NCBI GenBank assembly: GCA_052174535.1
Contig: JBQMRQ010000128.1
Coordinates: 1-19,067 of the forward strand
Length of the DNA: 19,067 nucleotides
DNA from: Arsenophonus sp052174535
GTDB lineage: Bacteria > Pseudomonadota > Gammaproteobacteria > Enterobacterales > Enterobacteriaceae
Direction of reading: 5' to 3'
The notes under the pieces: model-generated
The model's database searches: none
Seen by the model: only the letters and a program-made list of their open reading frames with translations
Told to the model about the DNA's origin: nothing
Made by a program: the position numbers and the translations under genes
Part shown: positions 10,309-18,692 of the stretch, one piece after another
How positions within the stretch are numbered: position 1 is the stretch's first letter
How the letters are laid out: each line of letters begins with the position of its first letter

Positions 10309-11718
10309 AAGTTATTATCAAATCTGCTGCATATGACAGTCAAGATACCTTTCACTCTGCTATTTCAAAAATCTGTTTTCCATCCCTTAAATTGAATATT
10401 CTTTATGCCACCAAATTCAGCAACTCAAAATCTTCTTAGTCAGTTTTATCTTTTTTAAGAAAATAGAACCAATTTAATATAGTATTAAAAGGGTTGTTTT
10501 CTCGAACTACAGTGTTTTCGCATCTCAATTTCATAGTCTTACTGTCATTAAAATTTGATTCAATTAGATTTGCCATTTTTATTGATGGCATAGTGCACTG
10601 ATAGGAAGCCGTAGAATGCCGGTGTTTTTTTCGATTTTTCAAGCTTCTTCATCGCTGCAGGATGATACTTCGTTGAAAAACTTACCAACAAAAAGCATCA
10701 AAGATTTTTTAGCTGCATTACAATTCTCTGCTAGCTAAATTTTCTGCATCTCATCATTAATCTTCGGTGCTGCATATTTTTGTAGAATGAAGCTAGCAGA
10801 TCAGGTATTTTATGCACCCAACAACATTGTACTGTATATCTGGAAACATCTCTTGGTAGTGCACTCAAAAACTAATACTACTGTCTTCCGTAGCAATTCT
10901 AAAAATACGGTTAAGTCATATACTTATAGGCAATTAAGAAGTTCGATGCTAGTTTTCTTTTAACTCTCGATAAGCATTTTCGACTACAACTAGTTCTATT
11001 TATGTCAATGTGCAGTCCCGTCAATATAATTAGCAACAAAGTTGATCAGCTTGCCTGACGGAATGACATATTCTTATCAGTCAAGAAATAAAGGTAAGTG
11101 TATTGTGTGAATCACACATGTACTATTTGACGTACTCTTGAATTCATTATTGTTTCATTCTGCTGATGGTACTGGTAAAAAGACCATGTACTTTTTATTG
11201 AGAAGCGCTCAGAGAGGTTAATGAAAATAACTGGTAGAATAACCTTCTTCCTTGCAGATACAGTCCATACTAACAGCTATTAGGTACTTTTGCGCGCTTT
11301 AGATAAGGTACCTCAGCAATGAGCTATTTAAGTATTTTTTATTGCCGCTGCGATCTACTCTAATCTTAGCATTTTAATCTCATTATCTTAATATAACAGT
11401 CTTGTGTACTTCACTGTGGCGAATAACCCGTTACGGATAACAACATGAGACCTCGTTGATAAGGCAGAGTTGAGTATGTTGTTGCAGTATGTGTATGGTA
11501 GCTTCGAGCTCCGCTTAAATAGTGGTACTATCAGCTCCCAGCAGTATTACGGATGAATTCCTGAAATCGATTAAAGGTAATATCTGGTTTTACAGATATC
11601 TGTACTGTAAACTTTTTATGCATATTACCTCACTATTATTGAAATTATTCAACAAATTAATCAACATGAAATGCCATCTTTTCCTAAATCACATGTACAC
11701 TAGAGATAAGTATAACTC
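10309..11718 (-). mobile_element. IS256-family element, dead transposase (copy D)
   Basis: The reverse complement aligns with copy A from end to end. At the N-terminal side, the segment with 'agtttacagtacagatatctgtaaaac' and 'gaattcatccgtaat' lies at about 11545-11620. 'aagattaatgatgagatgcag' and 'gcagagaattgtaatgc' lie near 10725-10780. NLIESNF, from the NPIESTF motif, is at about 10550. The terminal repeats are degenerate: aagttattatcaaatctgctgcatatg at the left coordinate (transposase 3' side), and catgtacactagagataagtataactc at the right. About 1.41 kb. Several frames are broken, so the element is inactive. It separates the bcp fossil from gapA, two genes that are not neighbours in E. coli. 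Confidence 0.75.
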
Positions 11719-11781
11719 ATATTCTATGACGAAAATGCTACTATTAAATGGCGGATTTTAGGTGAGTATAATCCATGCTAT

Positions 11782-12777
11782 TTATTTATTAATAAACGTA
11801 ATTAAATCTAAAACTTTATTTGAATAACCGGTTTCATTATCGTACCAAGCTACTAATTTTATAAAATTGTCGTTTAAGGCAATACCTGCTTTTGCATCAA
11901 AAATTGATGTTAATTTATCGCCATTAAAGTCAGTAGAAACAACGTCATCTTCAGTATAACCAAGAATGCCTTTTAATTCAGTATTTGCTGCTTGTTGGAT
12001 CGTCTGGCAAATTTCTTTATAAGTAGCAGGCTTATTTAAACGAACGGTAAGGTCAACAACTGAAACATTCGGTGTTGGAACACGGAAAGCCATACCTGTT
12101 AATTTACCGTTTAATTCAGGAATTACCTTACCAAGAGCTTTAGCGGCACCGGTTGATGAAGGAATAATATTTTGTGAAGCACCACGTCCACTACGCCAGT
12201 CTTTAGCTGAAGTTCCGTCAATGGTTTTTTGCGTTGCAGTTGTTGCGTGAACAGTGGTCATTAGACCTTCAATAATACCAAACTTATCATTGATAACTTT
12301 AGCTAACGGGGCTAAGCAGTTAGCAGTACAAGAGGTATTAGAAAGAATATCCTGACCACTATAAGTATTATGATTAACGCCCATTACAAACATTGGAGTA
12401 TCATCTTTAGATGGTCCAGTTAAAACAACTTTTTTAGCTCCAGCTACAATATGTTTGCGTGCCGTTTTATCAGTTAAAAAAATACCTGTCGCCTCTGTAA
12501 CAACATCAACTCCAGCTTCATTCCATTTTAAGTTAGCAGGATCTTTTTCTGCCGTGCAGAGAATAGTTTTTCCATTAACCATCAGATTACCATCATTAAC
12601 TTCGATAGTACCGTTAAAACGGCCATGGGTTGAGTCATATTTCAGCATATAGGCCATATAATTGGCATCTAATAAATCATTGATTGCCACGATTTCAATA
12701 TTTTTACGTTCTTGTGCAGCACGAAAAACAACACGACCAATACGACCGAAACCATTAATACCTACTTTGATAGTCAT
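11782..12777 (-). CDS. gapA: Glyceraldehyde-3-phosphate dehydrogenase A
   Basis: NAD-dependent glycolytic enzyme converting glyceraldehyde 3-phosphate, phosphate and NAD+ to 1,3-bisphosphoglycerate; cytoplasmic homotetramer. The product has 331 residues, as in E. coli. The N-terminal Rossmann fold shows GINGFGRIGR (residues 6-15) and AINDLLD, which sets NAD specificity. Catalytic Cys150 lies in NTSCTANCLAP and His177 in TTVHATT; the C-terminal WYDNETGYSNKVLDL is typical. One oddity is Ala152 in place of the nearly invariant Thr of SCTTNC. ATG at 12777 follows GGTGGA. A sigma70-type promoter lies upstream (12833-12861). The divergent neighbour msrB, found next to gapA in enterobacteria, survives only as a fossil beyond an IS block. 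Codon use is AT-biased like bamC and pncA, with no sign of transfer. Confidence 0.98.
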   Translation of the reverse strand: MTIKVGINGFGRIGRVVFRAAQERKNIEIVAINDLLDANYMAYMLKYDSTHGRFNGTIEVNDGNLMVNGKTILCTAEKDPANLKWNEAGVDVVTEATGIFLTDKTARKHIVAGAKKVVLTGPSKDDTPMFVMGVNHNTYSGQDILSNTSCTANCLAPLAKVINDKFGIIEGLMTTVHATTATQKTIDGTSAKDWRSGRGASQNIIPSSTGAAKALGKVIPELNGKLTGMAFRVPTPNVSVVDLTVRLNKPATYKEICQTIQQAANTELKGILGYTEDDVVSTDFNGDKLTSIFDAKAGIALNDNFIKLVAWYDNETGYSNKVLDLITFINK

Positions 12778-12832
12778 AGTATTTCCACCAACTATATTTA
12801 ATTTAAAAATTTAAATTAAAAGAATTCAATAT

Positions 12833-12861
12833 TTTTTACAAAAAACTTTGCTATTCGTCAA
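12833..12861 (-). promoter_or_regulatory. Likely sigma70 promoter of gapA
   Basis: On the minus strand TTGACG (12861-12856), a 17-base spacer and TAAAAA (12838-12833) stand about 55 bases upstream of the gapA start codon. Spacing and the -35 match are good; the -10 is weak. The ribosome-binding site GGTGGA lies just before the ATG. AT-rich composition makes chance -10 matches common, so this is a fair rather than firm call. Confidence 0.5.
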
Positions 12862-12949
12862 GTAGAATTCTATTTTTTATAAAAAATTAACATTTAAAGT
12901 ATATTTTTATGTTTAGTATGATTGAAGTGACATTAATATCAATCTTTTA

Positions 12950-13219
12950 ATGTACTATCATCAGTTTTGAAATGGAAATTTAAAGTGAATATTGATAATA
13001 TATGTGAATTATAGGCTATCTTAGCAAAGAATGATTGGTAGAAATCTTTTATATTGTAGGAAGAATTTCCGCTACATGAGCTTGCTATAAAACAAATAGT
13101 CATACAGCTTAAAAAGCTTTTTCTCAATCCACATTAACATAAAATTATATTTTATTAGTTATGTCGGTGACAATCTGTTGAATGATTATAATTAATGTAT
13201 TATCGTTGCAAAATATTTG
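12950..13219 (+). mobile_element. 5' part of an IS1595-family element (copy 2), tentative
   Basis: The stretch at 12975-13120 aligns with 1790-1940 of IS1595 copy 1. Shared runs include 'ttggtagaaatc', 'ttcgctaca' / 'ttccgctaca' and 'ttgctataaaa', followed by 'cttaaaaag' / 'attaaaaag'. In copy 1 this segment lies just before the recognisable transposase core; here the core resumes at 14616, on the far side of IS256 copy E. The two parts together make about 1.0 kb, the same as copy 1. A minus-strand open stretch at 12939-13127 runs through it; I regard it as a shadow. The assignment to the same element rests on order and spacing, not on a clear protein match in this segment. Confidence 0.5.
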
Positions 13220-14615
13220 AAGTTATCAAAAATATTTGGTATATGTTTATCAGGATACGTCTACTATGATGCTTTATAAATTTCTTCTATCCTTAAATTG
13301 AACTTTATTTACCATCAAGGTCAAAAGCTTGAATTTCTTTAACCCTCACGGTTCTAGCTTTTATTTATTAGCAGATGGAAGAGGAGATTAGATACTATTG
13401 AGAGGATTGTTTTTAATCACAGCGCTTTACTCGTCAGCTTCATAGCCTCATTATCGCAAAACTTAATTTAATTAGATTTCTCGTTCTTATGAGGCTCAGT
13501 GCAGTAACAGGAATGCATAGAATACTAGTCATTCTTATCGCCCTGTCTCCAGTTTCCTTATCTCTTCAGGAAACTCCCTTTAAACCCTTCTCAATAAAAT
13601 ATCAAGGGTTTTATTAGTGGCATCACAGCTTTTTGCTATCTAAAACTCCAGCAGCTTACCCTTTTTATTTCGATTAGATCCCTTTACTCAGTTAAGCTAT
13701 AACATTAGCTATTTTATATATTAAACACAGTATTTTATTTCTGCGTATCCTGAAACATCTTTATCATTGTATTCAAAACTAAGAACACTGTCTCCTGTAG
13801 CAAATCTGAAAATACGCTTAAGTCATGCATTCGCAGGCAATTAAGAAGTTTGGCTCAGTATGGCTTCTAACTCTCAATAATCATCCTTCAACAGCAACTA
13901 ACTCTTTACTATCCATGCAGTGTTGCTAATAATGAGCAGAAAGAAAAAGCAATCAGCTTGTTTGACAGAACAACATAGTTATCGACCAAGAAATAAATAT
14001 AAGGCATATCGCTTAAATCACATAACCGCCATTGCCTATTACTCTTTAAGTTATGGCTGTTTTAAGCCTCCATGATAGGAGAAATACTTCCAGAGAGGCG
14101 CATTATGGCTTTTATTAAAAATCAATCCTAGAGCTTAGTGAAAATTACAGATAGACATCCGTAGAAACAGCCATGGTCGGAACTCTTCTCCGCTTTTTGT
14201 ACGTTTCAGATAAGACGACAGTAACTAGTTATTGTACCATTATTCCGTTAGTACTGTGATCTCCTGATATTAGCGCTTTAATCTCAACATCGCTAATACT
14301 GTCTGCATGATTTGCTGTGCCAAATAACCATTACAGTTAATGGCAGATAACTCTCGTCGACAAAAGTATAGTTCAGCACGTTATTGCAGCATGGCTTCGA
14401 GCATAGCCTCAACAAGCGCTACTATCACCTTTCTGATAGCATTACGGATAAGTTCATATAATGGATCACAGATGATATCTAATTTTCTGATAGCTGTAGA
14501 ATAGACTTTTATAAGATATCATTTTTCTGTTATTGACATTATTTATGAAATTAATCTGCATGGAAATACATACCACCATTTCAGAAACGCTATATACCAG
14601 AATAAAACATAACTT
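13220..14615 (-). mobile_element. IS256-family element, dead transposase (copy E)
   Basis: The reverse complement carries the N-terminal piece LYELIRNAIRKVIVALVEA (about 14400-14460), the clearest transposase N-terminus in the window, and AMLEAMLQ-like text after it. Near 13560-13640 it reads CDATNKTLDILL, matching the region before the catalytic Glu. The ends match the other copies: ctatataccagaataaaacataactt at 14590-14615 and aagttatcaaaaatatttggtatatg at 13220-13245. About 1.40 kb. Stops and frameshifts are frequent. It lies between two pieces of an IS1595-type element, which suggests that it inserted into that element. Confidence 0.75.
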
Positions 14616-15345
14616 AATTTCTGATTATAGGGAAAATTAATAATTTTACTGGAAGTTTTCTGGCAAAATTATATCAAAGGATAAATTTTTAGTTATCTGC
14701 GGATATATGTTGAACATTTTAACTTTACGAAAATCATCAAAACAAGCAAACATTGATTTAAAACAGTGTTTAGAGTGCGTTACTGCTTTCTTGCTTTAGT
14801 AGGGTGGATAGCCAACATAAATGGACTAAGTAGTATTACTGAAATCGATGAAATATTTTTCCTGATTTTTTAAATAGAAGCGTTCTATTCCACATTAGAA
14901 AAACTAGAAACACGGGAAGAAGAGGAGTAAAATAAAAGAACAAATTACGGTTTTTAATCGCTAGAGATAAAAAAGGGTTATGTAAGCGATAATATTCTTA
15001 AAAAATTTAATGCAAATGTCTTAGCCGTTTTTTTGAGTCGATTTTTATAAAAGAGCTATCCTTTGTTCGAGTGAAGCTAAATAGTATAAATTTTTCCAAG
15101 TAAAGATAAAATTAGTTATCATCACCTAAATAAGGTTGGATACTCAGAGAGTTATTGCTAAGAAATTTCACATTCAAAATGTGAGCAGTTATATCAGTCT
15201 ATTAAAAATATCTGAGTAGATTTAATCCTATAGAGTTGTTTTATTTACTGAATTATCTGGTATGGAGTAAACTGTTTTAAACTAAAACAATTGAAATATA
15301 AACCATACTTAGCTGTAAATTTCTCTCTGAGAACAGCAACAACTC
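14616..15345 (+). mobile_element. 3' part of an IS1595-family element (copy 2), dead
   Basis: Aligns with 2110-2830 of copy 1. Readable transposase pieces are SSITEIDEIFF (about 14830-14865, matching the 'GIVEADETYF' catalytic Asp segment), a basic stretch, RDKKGYVSDNILK-like text (about 14965-15000, matching 'VRDRQGHVAD'), and 'FHIQNVSSYIS'-like text near 15165-15200 leading to the C-terminal domain. Each piece needs frame changes or stop read-through. The left edge abuts IS256 copy E. The right edge is close to where msrB text begins, which suggests that the composite block sits inside the 5' part of msrB. Confidence 0.62.
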
Positions 15346-15690
15346 CTTGTTAAAATAGCTAGTTATTATATTATCAATAATAAGGTATTTACTATTATCT
15401 CTTGCTATTCACTACTTTTTATATCGCAAATAAAATTTGACAGCTGGCTTGAAGATGGTTATGGAGGGTTATCAACCAATTAATGATAAAGCAGTTAATT
15501 ATATTGATAATTTTCAATGATTTTTATGATATCCTCATGATATACGGTAGATTGAAGTATGTTATCATCGTTGTAATTCGGATTTAGGCCATGTTTTGTC
15601 GATGACCAAAAACACCAATTGATAACGTTATTGTATTAATTCTATTGCATTAAGTTTACTAATCAATAATCTGAAAAGATAACTAATGAT
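15346..15690 (+). pseudogene. msrB: msrB pseudogene (peptide methionine-R-sulfoxide reductase), 5' end lost
   Basis: msrB lies between gapA and yeaC in enterobacteria, and fragments appear here in that order and orientation: LLYYQ..GIYYYL, then LLFISQIKFDSWLEDGYGG (matching 'LFHSQTKYDSGCGWPSF'), IEVCYHRCNSDLGHV near 15555-15600 (matching 'IEIRCGNCDAHLGHVFPDG'), and RYCINSIALSL at 15626-15658 (matching 'RYCVNSASLRF', still with the catalytic Cys codon). Frames shift repeatedly and stops interrupt. The N-terminal ~30 codons are absent, presumably displaced by the IS block. MsrB reduces methionine-R-sulfoxide in oxidised proteins. Confidence 0.75.
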
Positions 15691-15749
15691 TAAGTAAGGC
15701 TTATTAGGTGGATAGAAATAAATTTAAAATAAAAAAGAAGAGGTGCAAT

Positions 15750-15990
15750 ATGGAGATTAATGATCTCATTGATTTAATGACAGTTAATATTTATTAACTA
15801 ATTAATGATTTCTGTTTAACTGAATAGTGGCCTGATGGTTGTTTTACGTTAAGGTTTAAAAAAAGAAAATAGTCTATAAGCTGCTAGCTTTTAGTAGCTA
15901 GACCTAATTTATAATGCGCAAAATATTATGGTGGACACTAGATGCAAATATCATTTGGAAATAAAATGATAAGATAAAGAGGTTGCTTAA
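15750..15990 (+). pseudogene. yeaC: yeaC pseudogene (small conserved enterobacterial protein)
   Basis: ATG at 15750 follows AGAAGAGGTG and opens with MEINDLIDLMTVNIY, matching the YeaC N-terminus MNLDDLINIMTPEVYERL. A stop follows. Downstream, WPDGCFTL matches 'KWPDGVALT', and AQNIMVDT near 15915-15945 matches 'AQHMTIDTNGQMVMKSK'. The piece lies directly after the msrB fossil, on the same strand, as in the msrB-yeaC operon. YeaC is a small DUF1315-type protein of unknown function. At least three stops and a frameshift make it a pseudogene. Confidence 0.75.
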
Positions 15991-16047
15991 TAGTCAACAG
16001 GACTACTAATTGAAATTTATTTGATGCTAATAATGGATTAGTCGTCA

Positions 16048-16713
16048 TTATCTAAGAATATGAGTATAGTTAATAGATTGAGTGAGTAAATCAGAAGATG
16101 TTATTAATTTAGCGCCAGCTAATACCATTTCTTGTAATGCATTATAGCTAGATTCTGGATTAAGATTAACTCCCCTACAACCATCTTGAATAACTGTTAC
16201 TTGATAACCTAGTTTTATAGCATCAAGGACGGTAAATTTTATGCAATAATCTGTTGCTAACCCCATAATATATAAATGTTTGATTTGATTTTTTGTTAGC
16301 CAATGATCTAGATGGGTTGCATGATGATAATTATTATCAAAAAAAGCACTATAACTATCGATTGTAGAATCAAGCCCCTTTTGAAAAATTGATTTGATAG
16401 CTGATTGATTAAGGCATGGATGAAATTCTGCCCCTTTTTGATGTTGCACACAATGAACTGGCCACCAAATTTGGCGTAGTCCATTAAGTTTACCTTCCGT
16501 GCCTACCTGAGTTCCTGAGTTGACAGCAAAACTTAAATGATCAGCAGGATGCCAGTCTTGGCTGGCAATAATTATAATATTTTGTTGCTGACAGTAGCTG
16601 ATAACAGTATTAGCTATAGTAATAATACTTTCACTATCCAAGACTTCTAGGGAACCCCCATTACAAAAATCATTTTGTATGTCGACCAATAATAATGCGG
16701 TATGAGTAATCAT
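16048..16713 (-). CDS. pncA: Nicotinamidase (nicotinamide deamidase)
   Basis: Hydrolyses nicotinamide to nicotinate and ammonia for NAD salvage; cytoplasmic, isochorismatase-like fold. I choose the ATG at 16713 (221 residues; E. coli 213) because AAGGAT sits just upstream; the frame also extends five codons further to a TTG at 16728, which lacks a good site. With this start the catalytic triad is Asp11 (VDIQNDF), Lys112 (FQKG) and Cys157 (LATDYCIKFT). The metal ligands are Asp53 and His55 (SQDWHPADH) and His87 (WPVHCVQ), so all expected residues are present. In enterobacteria pncA follows ansA in an operon; here ansA is a fossil cut by IS256 copy C, so pncA needs its own promoter. A perfect TATACT (16772-16767) lies upstream, without a good -35. 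The frame is intact and clearly maintained. Confidence 0.96.
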   Translation of the reverse strand: MITHTALLLVDIQNDFCNGGSLEVLDSESIITIANTVISYCQQQNIIIIASQDWHPADHLSFAVNSGTQVGTEGKLNGLRQIWWPVHCVQHQKGAEFHPCLNQSAIKSIFQKGLDSTIDSYSAFFDNNYHHATHLDHWLTKNQIKHLYIMGLATDYCIKFTVLDAIKLGYQVTVIQDGCRGVNLNPESSYNALQEMVLAGAKLITSSDLLTQSINYTHILR

Positions 16714-16734
16714 GTTATCCTTAAACAATTATCA

Positions 16735-17095
16735 CTATAAATTAATTCACTACTCAAATTTGCATCAGTATACGAATGTCATTTAAAGATATAATGATTG
16801 ACTGAGTAAATATAATAAAATTTTATAAGTTTTGCTTCAAAAATCATATGGTTATTACCATTAACAGCAACATTAATTAATACTTGCTATCCCAGAATTA
16901 AATATCCATTAATATTAATTTGCACAAGATAGGTATTGTTATTAGATTAAGAATGATATCATTGAGTTGATAGTATTTCAAGTTAGTTTAACAAACTTAG
17001 CTTGTGAAAAGCGCATTTATCTGATACTGTAAAATCGAAGAATAAGTGCTTTGGTAGGTTGTATAAGATGCTTCAATACTTTATGCTTGTGATCC
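16735..17095 (-). pseudogene. ansA: ansA pseudogene (cytoplasmic L-asparaginase I), C-terminal part
   Basis: Lies just upstream of pncA on the same strand, as ansA does in E. coli. Readable pieces in order: SIEA then 'PTKALILRFYS' near 17035-17075 (matching 'QPVKALILRSYGVG'), FSQAKFVKL (matching 'NKAFLQEL'), 'NDIILNL' near 16960, and VNINGYLILG ... MIFEAKLIKFYYIYS at about 16790-16905 (matching 'VNMGGYATG ... MTVEATLTKLHYLLS'). Stops and frame changes separate them. The reading ends at the left border of IS256 copy C, and the N-terminal ~200 codons are not found on the other side of that element. AnsA hydrolyses asparagine to aspartate. Confidence 0.75.
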
Positions 17096-18217
17096 AAGCA
17101 TTATGCTTATTTCTGGTATATGGAGTTTTGAATATGATGGCGTGTATATCTGAAGATTGCTTTCGTGGATGACTTTAACAGAAGAGAGATTAAATGCCAT
17201 GAAAAGTCTACCAATAAATATTTGTAAAATTAGATATTACCTATGATTCTTACATGAACTTGTCCGTAACAGTTATTTTCTATAGCGAATCATATAGATT
17301 GATATTGGCGATGTGAGATTAAAGCCCTAAGATCGTTGGATGCAGTGGCAATAGAATACATTTAAGAGCTCATTGCTGTAGTCTTAATCTAAAGTCTACA
17401 AAATCAGCTAATAGTTACTAGCCATGTCCATTTTACCCTGCAGAGATATTTCTACTGGTGATTTTCACCAAACTCTTAGCGCTTCTCGGTGAAGAGAACA
17501 TGGCTCTCTCCAGAAAATCTCATCATTAAACTGAAACACTGATGCCTTAAAGGGCATCAGTATTGATAGCTGTGTGATTTAGCGATACCTCCTATATTTA
17601 TTAGTTGTCCGATGGCCAACTCGTACTGTTAGATAAGTTGATCGCTTTTACCTTCTGGTCAAGTCAGCATCACTGCGCATGGAGGTAAGAAGTTTTAACT
17701 GCAATTAAAATATTTATCAAAAGTCAGAAGCAAACTGGGGATATTCAAAAGGTATGTAACTAAAAGTTAAATTTGAGATACGGAGAGGTATGGCTAATAT
17801 AGAATTGTGATGCTGTCAATAAAGCTCTTAATACTTTATTAGCAAAATTATCAGCAAAGTATCCTGTAGCGATAAAGAAGCGGAAGAAATAGCAAGAAGA
17901 ACGCTGGCATTCTATAGCTTCCCATCAGCGCACTGTGGCGTCAAGCAAGAACGACAATCTAATTAAATTGCCTGTTTATAACAAGTGAATCTATTAAGTC
18001 GACTCACGGAAGTGATGTGCTTCGAGAAAACAATTCTTTAGTAGTATTTAATCTGTCCCCCATCTACTCAGAAAAGCTATAACTGGATAAAATGGAGCTA
18101 ATCTTACTTTTATTTTTGGTGGTAAACAATGTTCATTTTAAAAAATAAAGAACAGATTTACGAAGTGTCAGAGTAGAACGTAGCCTGATCGTTATTTGCT
18201 AAATTTGCTAACAACTT
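17096..18217 (+). mobile_element. IS256-family element, dead, internally deleted (copy C)
   Basis: The left end (aagcattatgcttatttctggtatatgg) is one of the best preserved terminal repeats; the right end is aaatttgctaacaactta. Readable pieces are 'LNAMKSLP' and LHELVRN-like text (17190-17270), then TLAFYSFPSAHC at 17901-17936. The last matches the family's 'LLAFYDFPAEHW' with the catalytic Glu replaced, and 'RTT' follows it. About 100 bases after the N-terminal region are missing relative to copies A, D and E, and the segment around the first catalytic Asp also differs. About 1.12 kb. It separates the ansA fossil from csrA, which are unlinked in E. coli. Confidence 0.72.
17538..17561. repeat. 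Perfect hairpin inside IS256 copy C
   Basis: ACTGATGCC, a 6-base loop TTAAAG, then GGCATCAGT: 9-bp perfect arms. The corresponding positions in copies A and B do not contain it, so it arose within this copy. No T-run follows, so it is not a typical terminator. Confidence 0.4.
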
Positions 18218-18304
18218 ATAAGAAACAGCGCTCATTCTATGAATATAATTAATATATATTCTTAATAAGAATGAACGTATTACTAAAGGTACCAATTATT
18301 TAGG

Positions 18305-18475
18305 CTAGCTTTTTTCATCTAGAATCCGTTGATAAATTTCTTCACGGTGAACAGAAATTTCTTTGGGTGCATTAACCCCTATACGTACCTGGTTACCTTT
18401 TACACCAAGTATCGTTACTGTTACCTCATCACCTATCATGAGCGTTTCACCAACTCGACGAGTTAGAATAAGCAT
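18305..18475 (-). CDS. csrA: Carbon storage regulator CsrA (RsmA)
   Basis: Small RNA-binding homodimer that recognises GGA motifs in mRNA leaders and controls translation and stability of carbon-metabolism and motility transcripts. The 56-residue product begins MLILTRRVGETLMIGDEVTV and is almost identical to E. coli CsrA through residue 50, including the RNA-contact residues of the first strand (LTRR) and the VHREEIYQRI end. The tail is shorter (LDEKS versus 61 residues in E. coli), in the non-essential C-terminal extension. ATG at 18475 follows a strong AAGGAG. It lies downstream of alaS, the standard enterobacterial arrangement, 217 bases from the alaS stop. The frame is intact. Confidence 0.96.
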   Translation of the reverse strand: MLILTRRVGETLMIGDEVTVTILGVKGNQVRIGVNAPKEISVHREEIYQRILDEKS

Positions 18476-18550
18476 TCTTTGCTCCTTGAAAATTTAAAAG
18501 AGTCGGGTCTCTAGGTTTTCCCGCTATTTATCCCATCGCACATCGTGAAA
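18476..18550 (-). promoter_or_regulatory. csrA leader with conserved hairpin and GGA sites
   Basis: The leader up to the start codon contains AGAG-ACCCGA-CTCT (18512-18499), which can form a short hairpin, followed by a T-run and the AAGGAG ribosome-binding site (about 18487-18482). From memory, this block is nearly the same as in the E. coli csrA leader, where CsrA represses its own translation by binding GGA sites, one of them overlapping the ribosome-binding site. Further GGA triplets occur upstream in 'gatgggata' and 'gcgggaaa'. Autoregulation here is inferred from that resemblance. No promoter box is called. Confidence 0.5.
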
Positions 18551-18692
18551 ACGTAAAACAATGATATTCACCTAAAGTATTTAATATAAAGAATCATCAT
18601 ATTAATATTGTATATAAAATATAATTTACACTTAAATCATTTAAAAAATCCGTTAAAGGTTGCTAATTAAGTTATCAACTCTCATGGTTAAT

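Noticed and set aside
10436..10642. Minus-strand open frame of 68 codons
   Set aside because: It is a fragment of the dead IS256 copy D transposase (contains NLIESNF) that runs out of frame; not a separate gene.
11522..11761. Plus-strand open frame of 79 codons
   Set aside because: Antisense to the 5' end of IS256 copy D, with no start signal or recognisable protein.
12455..12652. Plus-strand open frame of 65 codons inside gapA
   Set aside because: Antisense shadow of gapA, which has all its catalytic residues on the other strand.
12939..13127. Minus-strand open frame of 62 codons with an apparent lipoprotein-like start
   Set aside because: The stretch aligns with 1790-1940, where the same minus-strand frame is broken, and it fits the 5' part of an IS1595 element on the plus strand better.
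16714..16728. TTG start for PncA five codons upstream of the ATG
   Set aside because: The ATG at 16713 has AAGGAT at good spacing and gives a length and residue numbering close to E. coli PncA.
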